Below are positions 11,327 to 21,570 of a stretch of 64,000 bases of DNA, in pieces (positions within the stretch are counted from its first letter, which is position 1; every line of letters begins with the position of its first letter). The notes under the pieces were generated by a model that saw nothing but the letters and a program-made list of their open reading frames with translations, searched no databases and was not told where the DNA came from. The position numbers and the translations under genes were made by a program. The DNA lies in NCBI RefSeq assembly GCF_051106095.1, contig NC_135787.1, positions 171,577,001 to 171,641,000 of the forward strand, read 5' to 3'. Source of the DNA: Pogona vitticeps. Taxonomy: Eukaryota > Chordata > Lepidosauria > Squamata > Agamidae.

Positions 11327-11480
11327 GTACCACTCTCAATGGTGGGACACATTGGAGAACATCCAGCAGATCAGGTGGTTATAATATGGGGAGAGGCTGT
11401 CCCACAAATGTCTGCCACCCAGCAATGATGGGAACTGGAAGAGACCCCACAAATACACAAAATTTGGAAAAGGGTAGTGG
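11327..11480 (-). mobile_element. L2-type LINE, continuation after the nested LINE
   Basis: Continues the copy that stops at 10558: ACTCTCAATGGTGGGACACATTGGAGAA... resembles the segment that follows the GGAAAGCCC phrase in related L2 copies. Its right boundary is gradual. Confidence 0.5.
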
Positions 11481-11584
11481 TTGTTTCTTTAACTATAGCT
11501 CCTCATAGTCCCTAGTCAGCACAGTAGGGCTCCAAACACTAAGCCCTATAGCTCCAAACCCCATTGGGAAAAGACACCATTCTG

Positions 11585-11700
11585 TGAAAAAAAAAACAGT
11601 AAAACACTTTAATGGCATATTAAAGACTTGATCATTTTTATTCTGCATAAAATTTCATGCATGGCAGGCCTTCATCAGATGCATCATCTACCCAAAGACT
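11585..11700. mobile_element. MITE half, 'GCACCTTAA/TTCATCAGATGCAT' family
   Basis: Shows AACACTTTAATGGCATATTAAAGAC, a CATAAAATTTCATGCATGGC motif and CCTTCATCAGATGCATC. This is the left arm of a palindromic element that is common in reptile genomes. A two-armed but eroded relative lies at 59634-59800. The right arm is missing here. Confidence 0.5.
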
Positions 11701-11931
11701 CTTTGTTGTTTTTGCTGCATAAGAGCAAAAGCTCTTAGCAGAGAGACAGGGTTTTCTCTGAAATCAAAGGCAGGAGGGAACTGTTGGTTAGTGCTGAACA
11801 GACTGACAATCACCCCCAAACCAAAAAAGTCCCTCCTAGCCACAGCTTCTACAGGCAGCATTCAAGCTTATTTAAAGAAACCTCCAAGTCCCTCTGACTT
11901 CAGTTAGACTTATTAGCAGGCAAGTCTGAAT

Positions 11932-12382
11932 TAGACATGGGATATTCGTATTCATACCCCTGGGGTGACGGATATGAATATCAGCACCATAGATGCCTGG
12001 GAAAACTGGACCCTCTCTCCCTGAACCAGCAAGTCCACTTGCGGCTGGCCACGCAGTGTGCACAGCCAGTGTCGATCTCTGGGAAGCAGTCCAGCCTGCA
12101 CTTCCCCATCTCCCCACACAGTCAACCACTCAATAGCTGAGCAGGGAGACTTATCATCCTGCCTTCTCACCAGAGTGGTCAGCTGTGCGGAGAGGCAGAG
12201 AAGTGCTGGGTGGGGTGCTTCCTGATTGATGTGACAAGAACAATGCTGGAGATGTGTGCCACGTGGTGAGTGGTAAGTAGACTGCTGGTTCGAAGGGTGT
12301 GTGTCTGGTTTTCCCAGGCACCTGTGGTGCTGATATTCGCATTCATATCTCCAAGGATACAAAGACAAATATCCTATGTCTA
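11932..12382. mobile_element. hAT-type palindromic MITE, complete, perfect 8-bp duplication
   Basis: Terminal repeats TAGACATGGGATATTCG and AAATATCCTATGTCTA are flanked by GTCTGAAT on both sides (11924-11931, 12383-12390), an exact 8-bp target duplication. Inner arms continue with GAATATCAGCACCATAGATGCCTGGGAAAA and its inverted partner at 12313-12344. The 451-bp interior is GC-rich. The minus strand is open for 159 codons (11952-12431), but this is a by-product of the composition and shows no transposase motif. Confidence 0.9.
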
Positions 12383-12399
12383 GTCTGAATAGGGTTGTT

Positions 12400-14220
12400 T
12401 TCTCTGAGAAAACTAGATAGGAAACAGCCACCCATTCCTTTATTGGTTTTCCCCACAGTTCTCTTTTCCCACTTACTGTAGAACACGACCTTGCTGGAGG
12501 AATGCGAGAGAAGACACATTATCATTTGGTGGTGTTAGCAGATTTCTCTCTGTTCCATTTCACAGCATTTGGATTTTGGGGTATCATGTGGTCCTCTTTT
12601 GTTCCCTGGACTTTTTGACAGGAATCCACCAACCTATAGCCACCCAGAAGTTTTGAGACTGAGATTTTATCACCATGAAGAAACACAAAGCTATTACTTT
12701 GATTTCTACTTACTGTAGGGTCCTCTTCCAGCGCTGCAGCTTTAAGATGATGACCATCAGCATTATGATTTAATCCAGGGAGTCTGTAGAACAACTGGAA
12801 GCAACTTTGAAATGAATCAAGGCAAACAAACTGAAGGTCACTCCTGGTGCAGCAATGTAAGCAATATGTCTTAGGGCACCCAACACAAGCCATTAACATT
12901 CATGCTGGCTGGTGCTCAAACAGGGGAAAAGTTCCCGTCTTCCTATTTGGCCTACAGTCCCTAGAACATCTTGGCCAGTATGGCCAGAATTAACAGGTTT
13001 TCTCCTTGTGTAAAAGCTTCTGTGTCATTATATAATATCTTTTCAATAGCGTGCTTTGGTTTTTTGATCATCATCATGTTATTAGAATACCCCACATCTG
13101 AGTGCTGCATCAACTACATACAGATTTATTCCTCTGTTTAGCACTAGTTTACTAGTATGACAGCTTGCCACTGTCTATGTTCCTTCATATATAGTGAAGA
13201 CACACTCAATCCAAGTGTAGTTGTAGCAATTTTCTGGTTATATTAGCTTAAACTTTAAATAGGCATGGTGACAGACAATAAATTGTAAGAGATAAACAAT
13301 AACAAGCGGAATAGGTTATGTTTAACAGCCGGTCTTTTATTTCCAGATCCTCATGTTTATAATATGTATAAAGAGCAATTGCTTTCTAAAGCTAGATAAT
13401 CTTAGCTTGACTAATACAAAAGCCAAATTATATAATCTCCCAGTATAGCTCCAAAGGCCATGTTTCTGGATTTCACTTCCAGCCAAATCAAATGGCATTA
13501 AAGAACCACTTTATTTCTTTCGTCCAAAATGCTGGGATACAGGAAACATTTGCCTGTCTTTGCTCTCTGATACATGATATTCAAGGAAACACACCTCCCA
13601 TTTCCATGGGCTGTATTGGAGCAATCACTATAGCTCCTAGCTCCAAAACATGCTGTCTCTGAAGATTCAACAAGAAACAAATTGCAGCCTGGAAGATGAT
13701 GAGATGTGTTTCCCCCCCCCTCTTTATTTTATATCCTGCTATGCGCAATATCTTCTGTGCACATAAATGCAAATGCAAAAGCAACTGCTGGCATAGAGAG
13801 GTCTTGGAAATTTCAGTGGGGAAGAGACTGAATCTGTTCTGGGTTGTCATCCAGCTATCCAAAGCTATCCAAGATACTAGCCCCCATCCATGAAATAGCT
13901 TCAGTGTCATAAATGCTCCTGGAAAGTTTGTACTAAAACCTGGAGTGGATTCACCATCTTCTGCAAAATCAGAGTCACTGGTTTCCACTGAATTCTGCAT
14001 ACAAGGAGCAGCCACTCTCCTGCAAGTGGCCACCAACTGCCTCTGAAGGCAGAGACACACAAAAGGACATTGCAGTCACTTTCTTAAAAGGCACTGAATT
14101 GCCATTCTAAAGCATCTGTATCAGAACTTAGCATGGATTTGCTTGCTTGCTTGCTTGTATATTAGTTTAAGACATACATATTTTGCTTTATACCTTGAGA
14201 TCTCAGGGTGGACTAATCAT
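12400..14220. other. Unique sequence, no gene seen
   Basis: No repeat identity or exon recognised. The minus-strand frames of 125 and 159 codons (12522-12899, 13581-14060) have low complexity, no motif and no neighbouring splice structure. A homopolymer C run lies at about 13712-13720. Confidence 0.5.
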
Positions 14221-14450
14221 GTGATATCAAGTCAATTCCAATTTACAGCAACCCTTTCCAGGGTTTTCTAGGTAGAGAATACACAAAAGTAGTTTACCAT
14301 TCCCTTCTTCTGGGGGTGTCCTGGGACTCTGCACCTTGCCCAAGTTGACAAAAATGGGCTCTACTTGCAGGAAGCACAACAGAGAATCAAACATCCCAGC
14401 CTCTAGCTCTGCAGCCTGATACCTCAACCACTGAGCTATTCAGCCAGCCA
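14221..14450 (-). mobile_element. tRNA-derived SINE, full length
   Basis: The minus strand starts GGCTGGCTGAATAGCTCAGT (A box), then GGCTGGGATGTTTGATTCTC (B-box region), the body AAGAAGGGAATGGTAAACTA and the close GGAATTGACTTGATATCAC. This is the best-preserved minus-strand copy of the family also seen at 3300, 31302, 34356, 44139 and 52805. Confidence 0.85.
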
Positions 14451-14492
14451 GGGCCAGGTACACCAAGAGAAACAATATGAACTAATTCAATA

Positions 14493-14906
14493 ACATACTT
14501 TTCTGTGTATAAGATGATACTTTTGTATAAAATCTTTAGACTAAAAAAACTGAGGGGCATTTTATAGACAAAAGCAAGCTGAGGAGAGAACAAAACGGCC
14601 CATACCTTGCCTCTGCAAACAGGCTTCCTTCAGTCATGAGGCTTAGCTTCCTACATTCAGGAGACTTAGTTTCCTCCAGTCATGAGCCTTATGTAACTGA
14701 TGTCAGCTGATGCTGTACAAACCAATTGGAACACACCTCGTTGGAGGTGGATCCTGTAGGCAGTGCTCAGACTCAACAGGGACTTGTAATGCCCAAGTAT
14801 TTTGAGCCCAGAGGCTGAATACTCAAAGCTATATTTTCTTAATTCTGGGTTAGAAAAGGGGAGGGGATCTTATACACGGGGGCGTCTTATAGACAGAAAA
14901 AGATGG
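14493..14906. mobile_element. TA-flanked MITE, 'TTTTCTGTGTATAAGA' family, copy 1
   Basis: Ends ACATACTTTTCTGTGTATAAG and (in reverse complement) CCATCTTTTTCTGTCTATAAG are flanked by TA. Interior phrases CGGCCCATACCTTGCCTCTG and CCAATTGGAACACACCTC recur in the copy at 53067-53453, so the two are the same subfamily. The TA target suggests a mariner-like transposase acting in trans. Confidence 0.8.
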
Positions 14907-14909
14907 TAC

Positions 14910-15340
14910 TTCAAAATAATTGAAAACAATTTTTAAAAATACATTGAAACAACATTAGTAGAGAAGTCTCAACAGTCTATTAAAGCCATGATCCTTCGTC
15001 CCCAAAGGCTTTGGTGGATTCTCATGTTTAAACAGCACTGAAATAAGGTTAGTGTCAGCACTGCTTAGGACTCTAGGGACAGAGCATTCCACAACTGAGG
15101 TACTACAGCCTCCCTTACATCTCCATACAATGGATCATTCTCTATGGTAGATCATAGAGTAACTCTTCAGGATGAAAGAACCCCAGCATATCTTAGTGAT
15201 TGGGCAGGTGTCTGTAGGGAGAAGTGGTAGGCCTCAAGCCATTTTGGGCTGTACAAGTCGAACTGGGAGATTACCAGCTACTGACTATGGGCAGTTTGTC
15301 CCTATCCAGAAATGATACTTGGGGAGCTGATCAAAGTACA
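14910..15340 (-). mobile_element. L2-type LINE 3' region
   Basis: Contains GGACAGAGCATTCCACAACTGAGGTACTACAG, GGTAGGCCTCAAGCCATTTTGGGCTGTACAAG and related phrases. These are the reverse complement of the long L2 3' region repeated at 20148, 21199 and 61587. There are no open coding frames. Confidence 0.55.
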
Positions 15341-15949
15341 TCATGGCATCAGCCTTCTCTTCACAAAGGGTGGATACAGTAGGGAATACGTTTCTGGAAT
15401 GTACATGGTACATGTTGCTTACCTTATGTACCCAGTGGTTTAATGTTGTTCCACATGCAATAATTCCATAAAATTAAAAATTCATTTACCAGGAAGAAGA
15501 GATTTGGCTTATGTGTTTTTCACCAATATATACAGTAGGTTTTGTGGGGTTTTATGTTGTGGGCCACACATTTTAACTATCTGAGCAGTCAGCTGCTATT
15601 GCAAGTCGTATGCCTCAGTAACAAACTTATCTTCTCATCTAATCCTTCTTCAAATGAGGACTTCACTGCTGCAGTTTTGCTATAGCAGGATAAATAGCGG
15701 TCGTAGAGCAGCTAGACTTGTCCTGGGGAGCTGCAGAACTACTTCTACATAATCTTTGTACAGAACTGCTCAGTATTGATTTTCAGAATATCCATTCAGT
15801 CATGTAACCTATAAAATCAACTAAGAGACTGAGACTGATAAGGAAATCTCTACCAAAAATTATGTAAAGGACACAGAAACCTACAAGGAACCAAATTCAA
15901 AAAGCAGTAGATGGGATTATTTAACAAAATAATATTTATGACTTATGAC

Positions 15950-16036
15950 AGTTAAATAACTGCCCAGAGTAGAGCCTTGGTCTAAATGGGCAGGATAGAA
16001 ATCCAATAACTAAATAAATAAAAATAAATAAATAAC
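15950..16036 (+). mobile_element. L2-type LINE or SINE 3' tail
   Basis: TGCCCAGAGTAGAGCCTTGG...AAATGGGCAGGATAGAAATC followed by (AATAAATA)n is the generic 'gcccagagt...gggcggtataaataa' terminus of squamate L2-type retroposons. Only the tail remains. Confidence 0.7.
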
Positions 16037-16849
16037 ATTTCCATCTCCTAAACTGTAAGAAGATGAGGGAAAGAAAGTGTTCTGCTCTAGCATTTTTTAA
16101 ATAAAAGGCAAGCACACCACTAGCTATTTCTAACCATTTGCTTTGCATTTCTTTTTCTGCAAATGTACATTACATTTTTTTTCAAAGTCAATGCTTTAAT
16201 GAAAGAAATCCTTAACCTGTGCTTAGCACAGGAAAATAGGGAGCGGAGCAGACATTAAAATCACAAAGATTATACTGTTTGTTCTCTGACAAATCCATGT
16301 CTGGGTGATTAAAATTACACCTAAAACCCTGAGTTGCATCTGGTAAGAAAAGAAAAGATGCTATGTTCCTCATATTCGAAGCAGAATTACAGATTCTGGG
16401 AACATGAGGGAGGAAGGAGGGGCAAAACCCCTTTAAAACAATGTTACTAAAATAGGCCAGATTATCTGGGTCACTTAGTACTGTGTATTTTCTCCTGTAG
16501 CATTTCATAGTAGCTACTGTTGCCAAGGAAGGGTTGATCTTCTCATTATGTATGTTTGTCTTTCACATCAGAGTTAGCTCTTTTCTTTCTGTACCCTAGA
16601 ACTGTACAGAAATAAGAAGTAAGGAATGAAGCCTCCACCACCGCCACATTATTGCACAAATACCTACAAAGCAGAGGGAGGGACCCTTGCAGTTCATGGG
16701 GTCAGTCTTCTAATCATGGATGCACTTGCTCCAGCAGACCCCTATCTTTTGTAACTGGGTCAAAGCCAAGACCTCTGCTGAGTATCCTCAGTGAAGAATT
16801 AACAAGTGTGACAATTTGCGATCTGTCCCCCTAAGGCCCCTGGTCCCGT

Positions 16850-17110
16850 CTGTTTGAATGCGGTAAATAGAGACATCTGGATAGAGGCCTTTCAGTCAGT
16901 AATTGAAAATGAACATGGATCAAGTTCTGGCCTCTTGTATTCATAAATCTTGAGGCTTAATTACATTAAAAGGGAATCTAGGTCCCAGCTCTATGGAGAC
17001 GGCAGATTCTATCAGGCGCTCCAGTCATGAATCCTTAAAAGAAGCATTTTTTTTGTGAGCTCTCGCTCAGCGTGGCAAGATGAGAAATTTGCAGACGGCT
17101 TTGGAAGTCC
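16850..17110. other. Candidate conserved non-coding element
   Basis: Repeat-free block with homeobox-like cores (CAGTAATTGAAAATG, GGCTTAATTACATTAAAAGG) and several retained CpGs, ending at a (TTTTA)n run (17112-17138). It is inferred only from composition and motif density. Confidence 0.25.
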
Positions 17111-18249
17111 TGATTTATTTTATTTTATTTTATTTTAAAGCTGCTTAACTCCTTATTATGCACACATTCATTTTACATTTTTACTACCCGAAATTCAGAC
17201 TCTTGAGAAAGTGATATATATTATATTTTAATCTTTTTTAAATGGCACATGGAAGCTGGAATAGGATAAAAAGCAAAAACCTTGGACTACAAGGAACTAC
17301 TTTTGCCCACCTGTGAAGAAAGTGAAAATTGTTCTGCTAATTCCTCCAAATATCCCGTTTTAGCTGGACTGACACATTTTCGGAACTACATCCAAAGAAC
17401 ACTACCTAAAATTTACCAGTCTTTCTTCTTTCCTCTTATTTCTTCCCTTCCTCCTTCTGTCTTTCTGTCCCCTCTCCCTTTCTTTCTTTGAGTTGCAGCG
17501 GCTATGAAAATTAAGAGCAGACTTTAAGAATTTAATGCCTAGCAAGCTGAGATACACTATTCTGTTTTGGATCCCAAAATCTTAGGGTGATGCAAAAATA
17601 AAGAATTGGAAGAAGAAGAATAACAAGAACTAGATAACTGTAGTCTTACTCTTGCTGTGGTTCCATCCATGCAGAAAATAAGGGTATGATCACATGGGGA
17701 AATAGATCCCAATGTGGACCACTTATGAAGCAGTCTGGTGTGACCTATGTCCTGGTGATCACACAACACACAGGGAAATATATTCCAGCGTGGCCATATC
17801 TGTACCCAGGCTAGATCTTTTTGGTCAAGCTATAGGGCTTCTATTTTTTAGGGCTGAGCTGAAGCAATTCCCTGACAGACAGAAGGATCACTTTAAGGGA
17901 GATTATTCCCATTAAAGCAACCCTTTCCGATGCAATCAGGCATGCACTTTTGCAGCTGTCTGATCACAGCCTTAGATGTCATAATGGCTGTCTCGAGTTT
18001 GAATGCTGCTAATCTAAATAATGATTGTGTGCTGCTTCCAAACCAATGTCCCAGGTTCTTCAGCCCATATATTATTTTCCTTCCTGAACTTTTTCCCTCT
18101 CATCTATTTTACCTTGAACAACAATTTGTAAACAACCTGAATCGTTCATTTCGCGTAACATGGCCAAAGTATTATAGTTTTCTGCACTTTAAATGTTTTC
18201 TGATATTTGGTCTTGATTTACTTTAATACATCCAAGAAATCATTAGAAT

Positions 18250-19120
18250 TTTGAAGATTTTTATCCCTTTTTAAAATCATGGCCTGTGTTAAAAGTCCAT
18301 AATTCCATGGCGTACAATAGAATTAAGAACACCTACCACCATACAATAGTCTTTCTCAATGCCAACGATATGTTTTTTATTACACATTATGTTTCCTCAC
18401 TTTAAGGAAGCTGCTCCAGGCCCTCTTTATTCATTCTGAATTTTATTTCATGGCTATGATACTACTGTTCATTCAACTAAATTCCAAGATTATTCTCTTG
18501 GCCCAAACTGTCCCCACTTTCATTTTGGATCTTCTATGGCATTGCTTGGGATGCCTGCTTTTTATTGATTATCATGAGCATGGTTTTCTTATCAGTAATT
18601 ATTTACTACTTACATTGAATTTATGAAGCTTTGTAGACCATCTAAACTGACACCTAGGAATATTCCACCAATATCAGGTGTTGTCAACCCCTCCATCGGC
18701 AATTATACTGTCATTTGAATCACCAAGTTATTCTCGAAATATGTTCCATGGGTATAAATTGCAAAGCAGTAATAAGAGTACAGTATATTGTTTATCACAC
18801 TTTTCTCTATAGATCTGTGTCCTCTTTCATCCAATCTTTTACTGAAGATTTTCCCATTTATATGAATATCTCTTGAATGAAGGCTTTTGTTTCCAACATC
18901 TCTATCAGCTTGCTGTGCCAGACTTCATCAAAGACTTTATCACAGTCCACAAATCAAGCATGCACTGTATATCTGCATTCATGTCACGCCTCCCCAATTT
19001 CATATATGCAGAAGAGTAGCATGTGCACTGTATGGCCAAATAAAGGGCATACAGATTGGTGCCAACCCACCTTGTACCTTTTAGAAGATATTCCAGTCCA
19101 CTCTGTCTCCAAGTCCATGA
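18250..19120 (-). mobile_element. Old LINE fragment with a reverse-transcriptase block
   Basis: On the minus strand, 18953 down to 18867 reads FVDCDKVFDEVWHSKLIEML, the F-x-D-x-x-K-A-F-D block of non-LTR reverse transcriptases, then KAFIQEIFI and a stop. The surroundings are heavily decayed with many stops, so edges are rough. The shape (FxDxxKxFDxVxHxKLxxxL) suits RTE/BovB or a related clade; CR1/L2 is the alternative. It is much older than the BovB pieces elsewhere here. Confidence 0.6.
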
Positions 19121-19368
19121 TTTTATCTCAGCATCTAGATCTCTGTTTCAAAAAACACAGAGAGAGACACATTCTTGCAGATGAGGAGGAAATGTAAATG
19201 ATCTGGGGAGTTAGGACGTGCCCTAGTTGTATGACCTATCCATTCAAAGATGTAATTTGTATCTGGCTTAATTCAGCTCCTGCCTTCCTCTGTCCATTCT
19301 CTACCCCTTTTTGGGCTCTTCCAGTGACAGATTTTAGCCTGCAAGGGTTTCTACCAGCACAACAGGAT

Positions 19369-19850
19369 TTAGAATTATAGGATTGTGAAGTTGGAAGGGA
19401 CCCTAAGTGTCATCTAGTTCAGCTCTGTGCGGAAGCAGGGAATCTACTGCTTAAGCAACCTCTGCTTAAAAACCTAAATTGAAGGAGAATTCATTATCTT
19501 CTCATATTATGAATCCATTGCTCTGGAGTCAGACAGAACAAGCTTGTTTCACCTTGCACATGACAGCCCTTCAAATATTTGAATACGGGAATCTAGTCAC
19601 TTCTTAGTCTTCTCTCATCTAAGCTAAAAACATCCAGTTCCCTCAACTATTCTTCCTACTATTTAGTTTATAAACCTTTCATCATTCCGGTCACCCTCTT
19701 TTGGACATGTCCTAATTTCTCAATATCTTTCTTAAACTTTGGTGCCCAGGATTGGACATAAAATTTCCAGGTGAGCTTTGATCAAAGCAGAGTAGACAGG
19801 CAACTAATACTTCTCTTGATCTGGGCACTGCACTTTCTGCCAGGATAAAG
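19369..19850 (-). mobile_element. CR1 LINE 3' untranslated region
   Basis: The + strand runs from ATTATAGGATTGTGAAGTTG and GGAAGGGACCCTAAGTGTCATC through GACAGCCCTTCAAATATTTGAA, TTTGGTGCCCAGGATTGGACA and CCAGGTGAGCTTTGATCAAA. This is the well-known bird/reptile CR1 3' region in reverse complement. It spans ~480 bp with no coding sequence left, giving the longest CR1 piece in the window. Confidence 0.88.
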
Positions 19851-20052
19851 GAATTTTACTGGTAGGTTGCCTATGAACACATGCTTGTTGCTACATGCTT
19901 AGGCAAGGTTTTCCATTATTTCATTTGAGCCCACAACCATAATCCCTTCTTTCTGTGCACACACACAAACTCATCTACCTACATGCATAATCCTGCTTTG
20001 CTCTTCTTTGTTCCCCCGCTTTCTTCGCACCAATTCCCAAAAACAGAATATC

Positions 20053-20147
<95 letters not shown>
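20053..20147. repeat. (TGAT)n microsatellite, about 24 units
   Basis: Uninterrupted GATT-phase tetranucleotide abutting the 3' tail of the L2-type copy at 20148, whose A-rich tail probably seeded it. The reverse frame reads as repeated INQS, which is an artefact. Confidence 0.97.
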
Positions 20148-20148
<1 letters not shown>

Positions 20149-20585
20149 ACCTCTATACCGCCACGTTAGTGCAAACACTCTCTGGGCAGTTCACAATGCC
20201 GTCAAGTCATCACAACAATCAAACAGTACAAAATTACAATATACAATAAATAAAATAGAATACAATAAAAATTCTGTTACTAGCTCAATAAAGCTGCAGG
20301 TAAATAGAATTAAACTAATTTAAACATCTCAAAATAATGGTTACAAGCTAATGAAAGGTAGCTTTACATAATTTCATTTTCTTTCCTGAAAACTAAGAGG
20401 GATGGTGCCTGATGAAACTTTGTAGGAAGCTTGTTCCAGACAGAAGGTGCTTGATGTTAGCTCTTTTGGTCTCCTTATATGTCACAATTTTTAATATCAA
20501 GGACAGTGGGGACTGGGTAAGACAGGTAGCTATTTTGTGGCAGAGATGTTCTGACAAGTATCAAGGTCCTAAATAATTATGGGAT
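20148..20585 (-). mobile_element. L2-type LINE 3' region with microsatellite tail
   Basis: Begins CTCTATACCGCCACGTTAGTG...CTCTGGGCAGTTCACAATG, the reverse complement of the generic L2 terminus. It continues through TAGGAAGCTTGTTCCAGACAGAAGG and GGACAGTGGGGACTGGG into CATTAGATTT. It is non-coding and truncated at the 5' side. Confidence 0.75.
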
Positions 20586-20833
20586 TTACAGGTCAAAAGC
20601 CATTAGATTTAAAACAACAACAACGTGATGTTAAGAAATATATTCCATGGGTAAGTGTAGGGGGAGAAGCATTTCCTTTATTTCACAGCTTTCTCTCCCA
20701 GTCTCAGCTCATTCAGACTTAAGTTACAGTTTCTGGAATATGGAATCCCAAGACACTAGTTCCCGGGGGGGGGGGGAGAGAGAGAAAGAGATGTTTGCAG
20801 TGAAAGGACTGGAGTAAAACTTAAGGAGATTGA

Positions 20834-20863
20834 TACACACATTCACAGACACAGACACACACC

Positions 20864-20895
<32 letters not shown>

Positions 20896-20927
20896 CAACA
20901 ACAACAACCAAACAAACAACAAACAAA
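20834..20927. repeat. (CA)n/(CAC)n/(CAA)n compound simple repeat
   Basis: Adjacent CA, CAC and AAC arrays grading into AAAC units. A G homopolymer (20765-20776) and a GA run precede it. Confidence 0.95.
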
Positions 20928-21198
20928 TGTGGATGAGTGCACCCACTGTGACATGTTCATGTGAGTTGTCCCTTGCCATTCAGAGCACAAACTCTGTATG
21001 CATTATTTTTGTGTAGGGCACCTATATGATGAAACAATAGCCACTAATTTTAAACTCAGCATCACATCCCAAGGCTAGCCAAGCTCTCCAGCATCCCCAT
21101 ATGGAGCATGGTGATTGTACAAAGGAACATCCCTCTGTGAGCAGCTGTTTGTGCATAGGACCTCTGTGGGACTAAGACACCAAGTATAGACAAGATTT

Positions 21199-21570
21199 GT
21201 TTGTTTGTTTGTTTGTTCATTTATTTAAAAAAAACTACCCTGCCTTTCTCCTTAACAAGGACCCAAGGCAGCTTGCATCATTCATTATACAACCATATTT
21301 AAAGCTAAAAACAGTAAATATGCAAATATTAAAAAGTATCAGACAAATATCATAGTAAAAGATGGTAAACAAAAGCAACACCAAAGACTCTTTCAAAGCA
21401 GTAAGGCACAACCATTAAAAAACCCCACTCGGGCAGCCAGTCACTCAGGGGAAGCTTATCTGAAGAGAAAGGTCTTTGCCTGCTTGTGGAAGGATAGCAA
21501 AGAGGGGGCCAGTCTGGCCTCCTGTGGGAGGGAGTTCCAAAGTTTGGGAGTAGCAATAGGGAAAGCCTTC
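21199..21570 (-). mobile_element. L2-type LINE 3' region with (GTTT)n tail
   Basis: The TTTGTTTG tail is followed by CCTGCCTTTCTCCTTAACAAGGACCCAAGGCAGCTTGCATCAT and later GGGAGGGAGTTCCAAAGTTTGGGAG. The same text occurs at 61587-62066 and in part at 47690, so this is a recurrent subfamily. No coding remains. Confidence 0.75.

Noticed and set aside
10854-11384. 176-codon + frame
   Set aside because: Mostly antisense to the inverted LINE; only the short + strand VVHEFVYLGSTISD piece near 11250-11310, in another frame, has meaning.
19975-20178. Repeated INQS frame
   Set aside because: Translation of the TGAT microsatellite.
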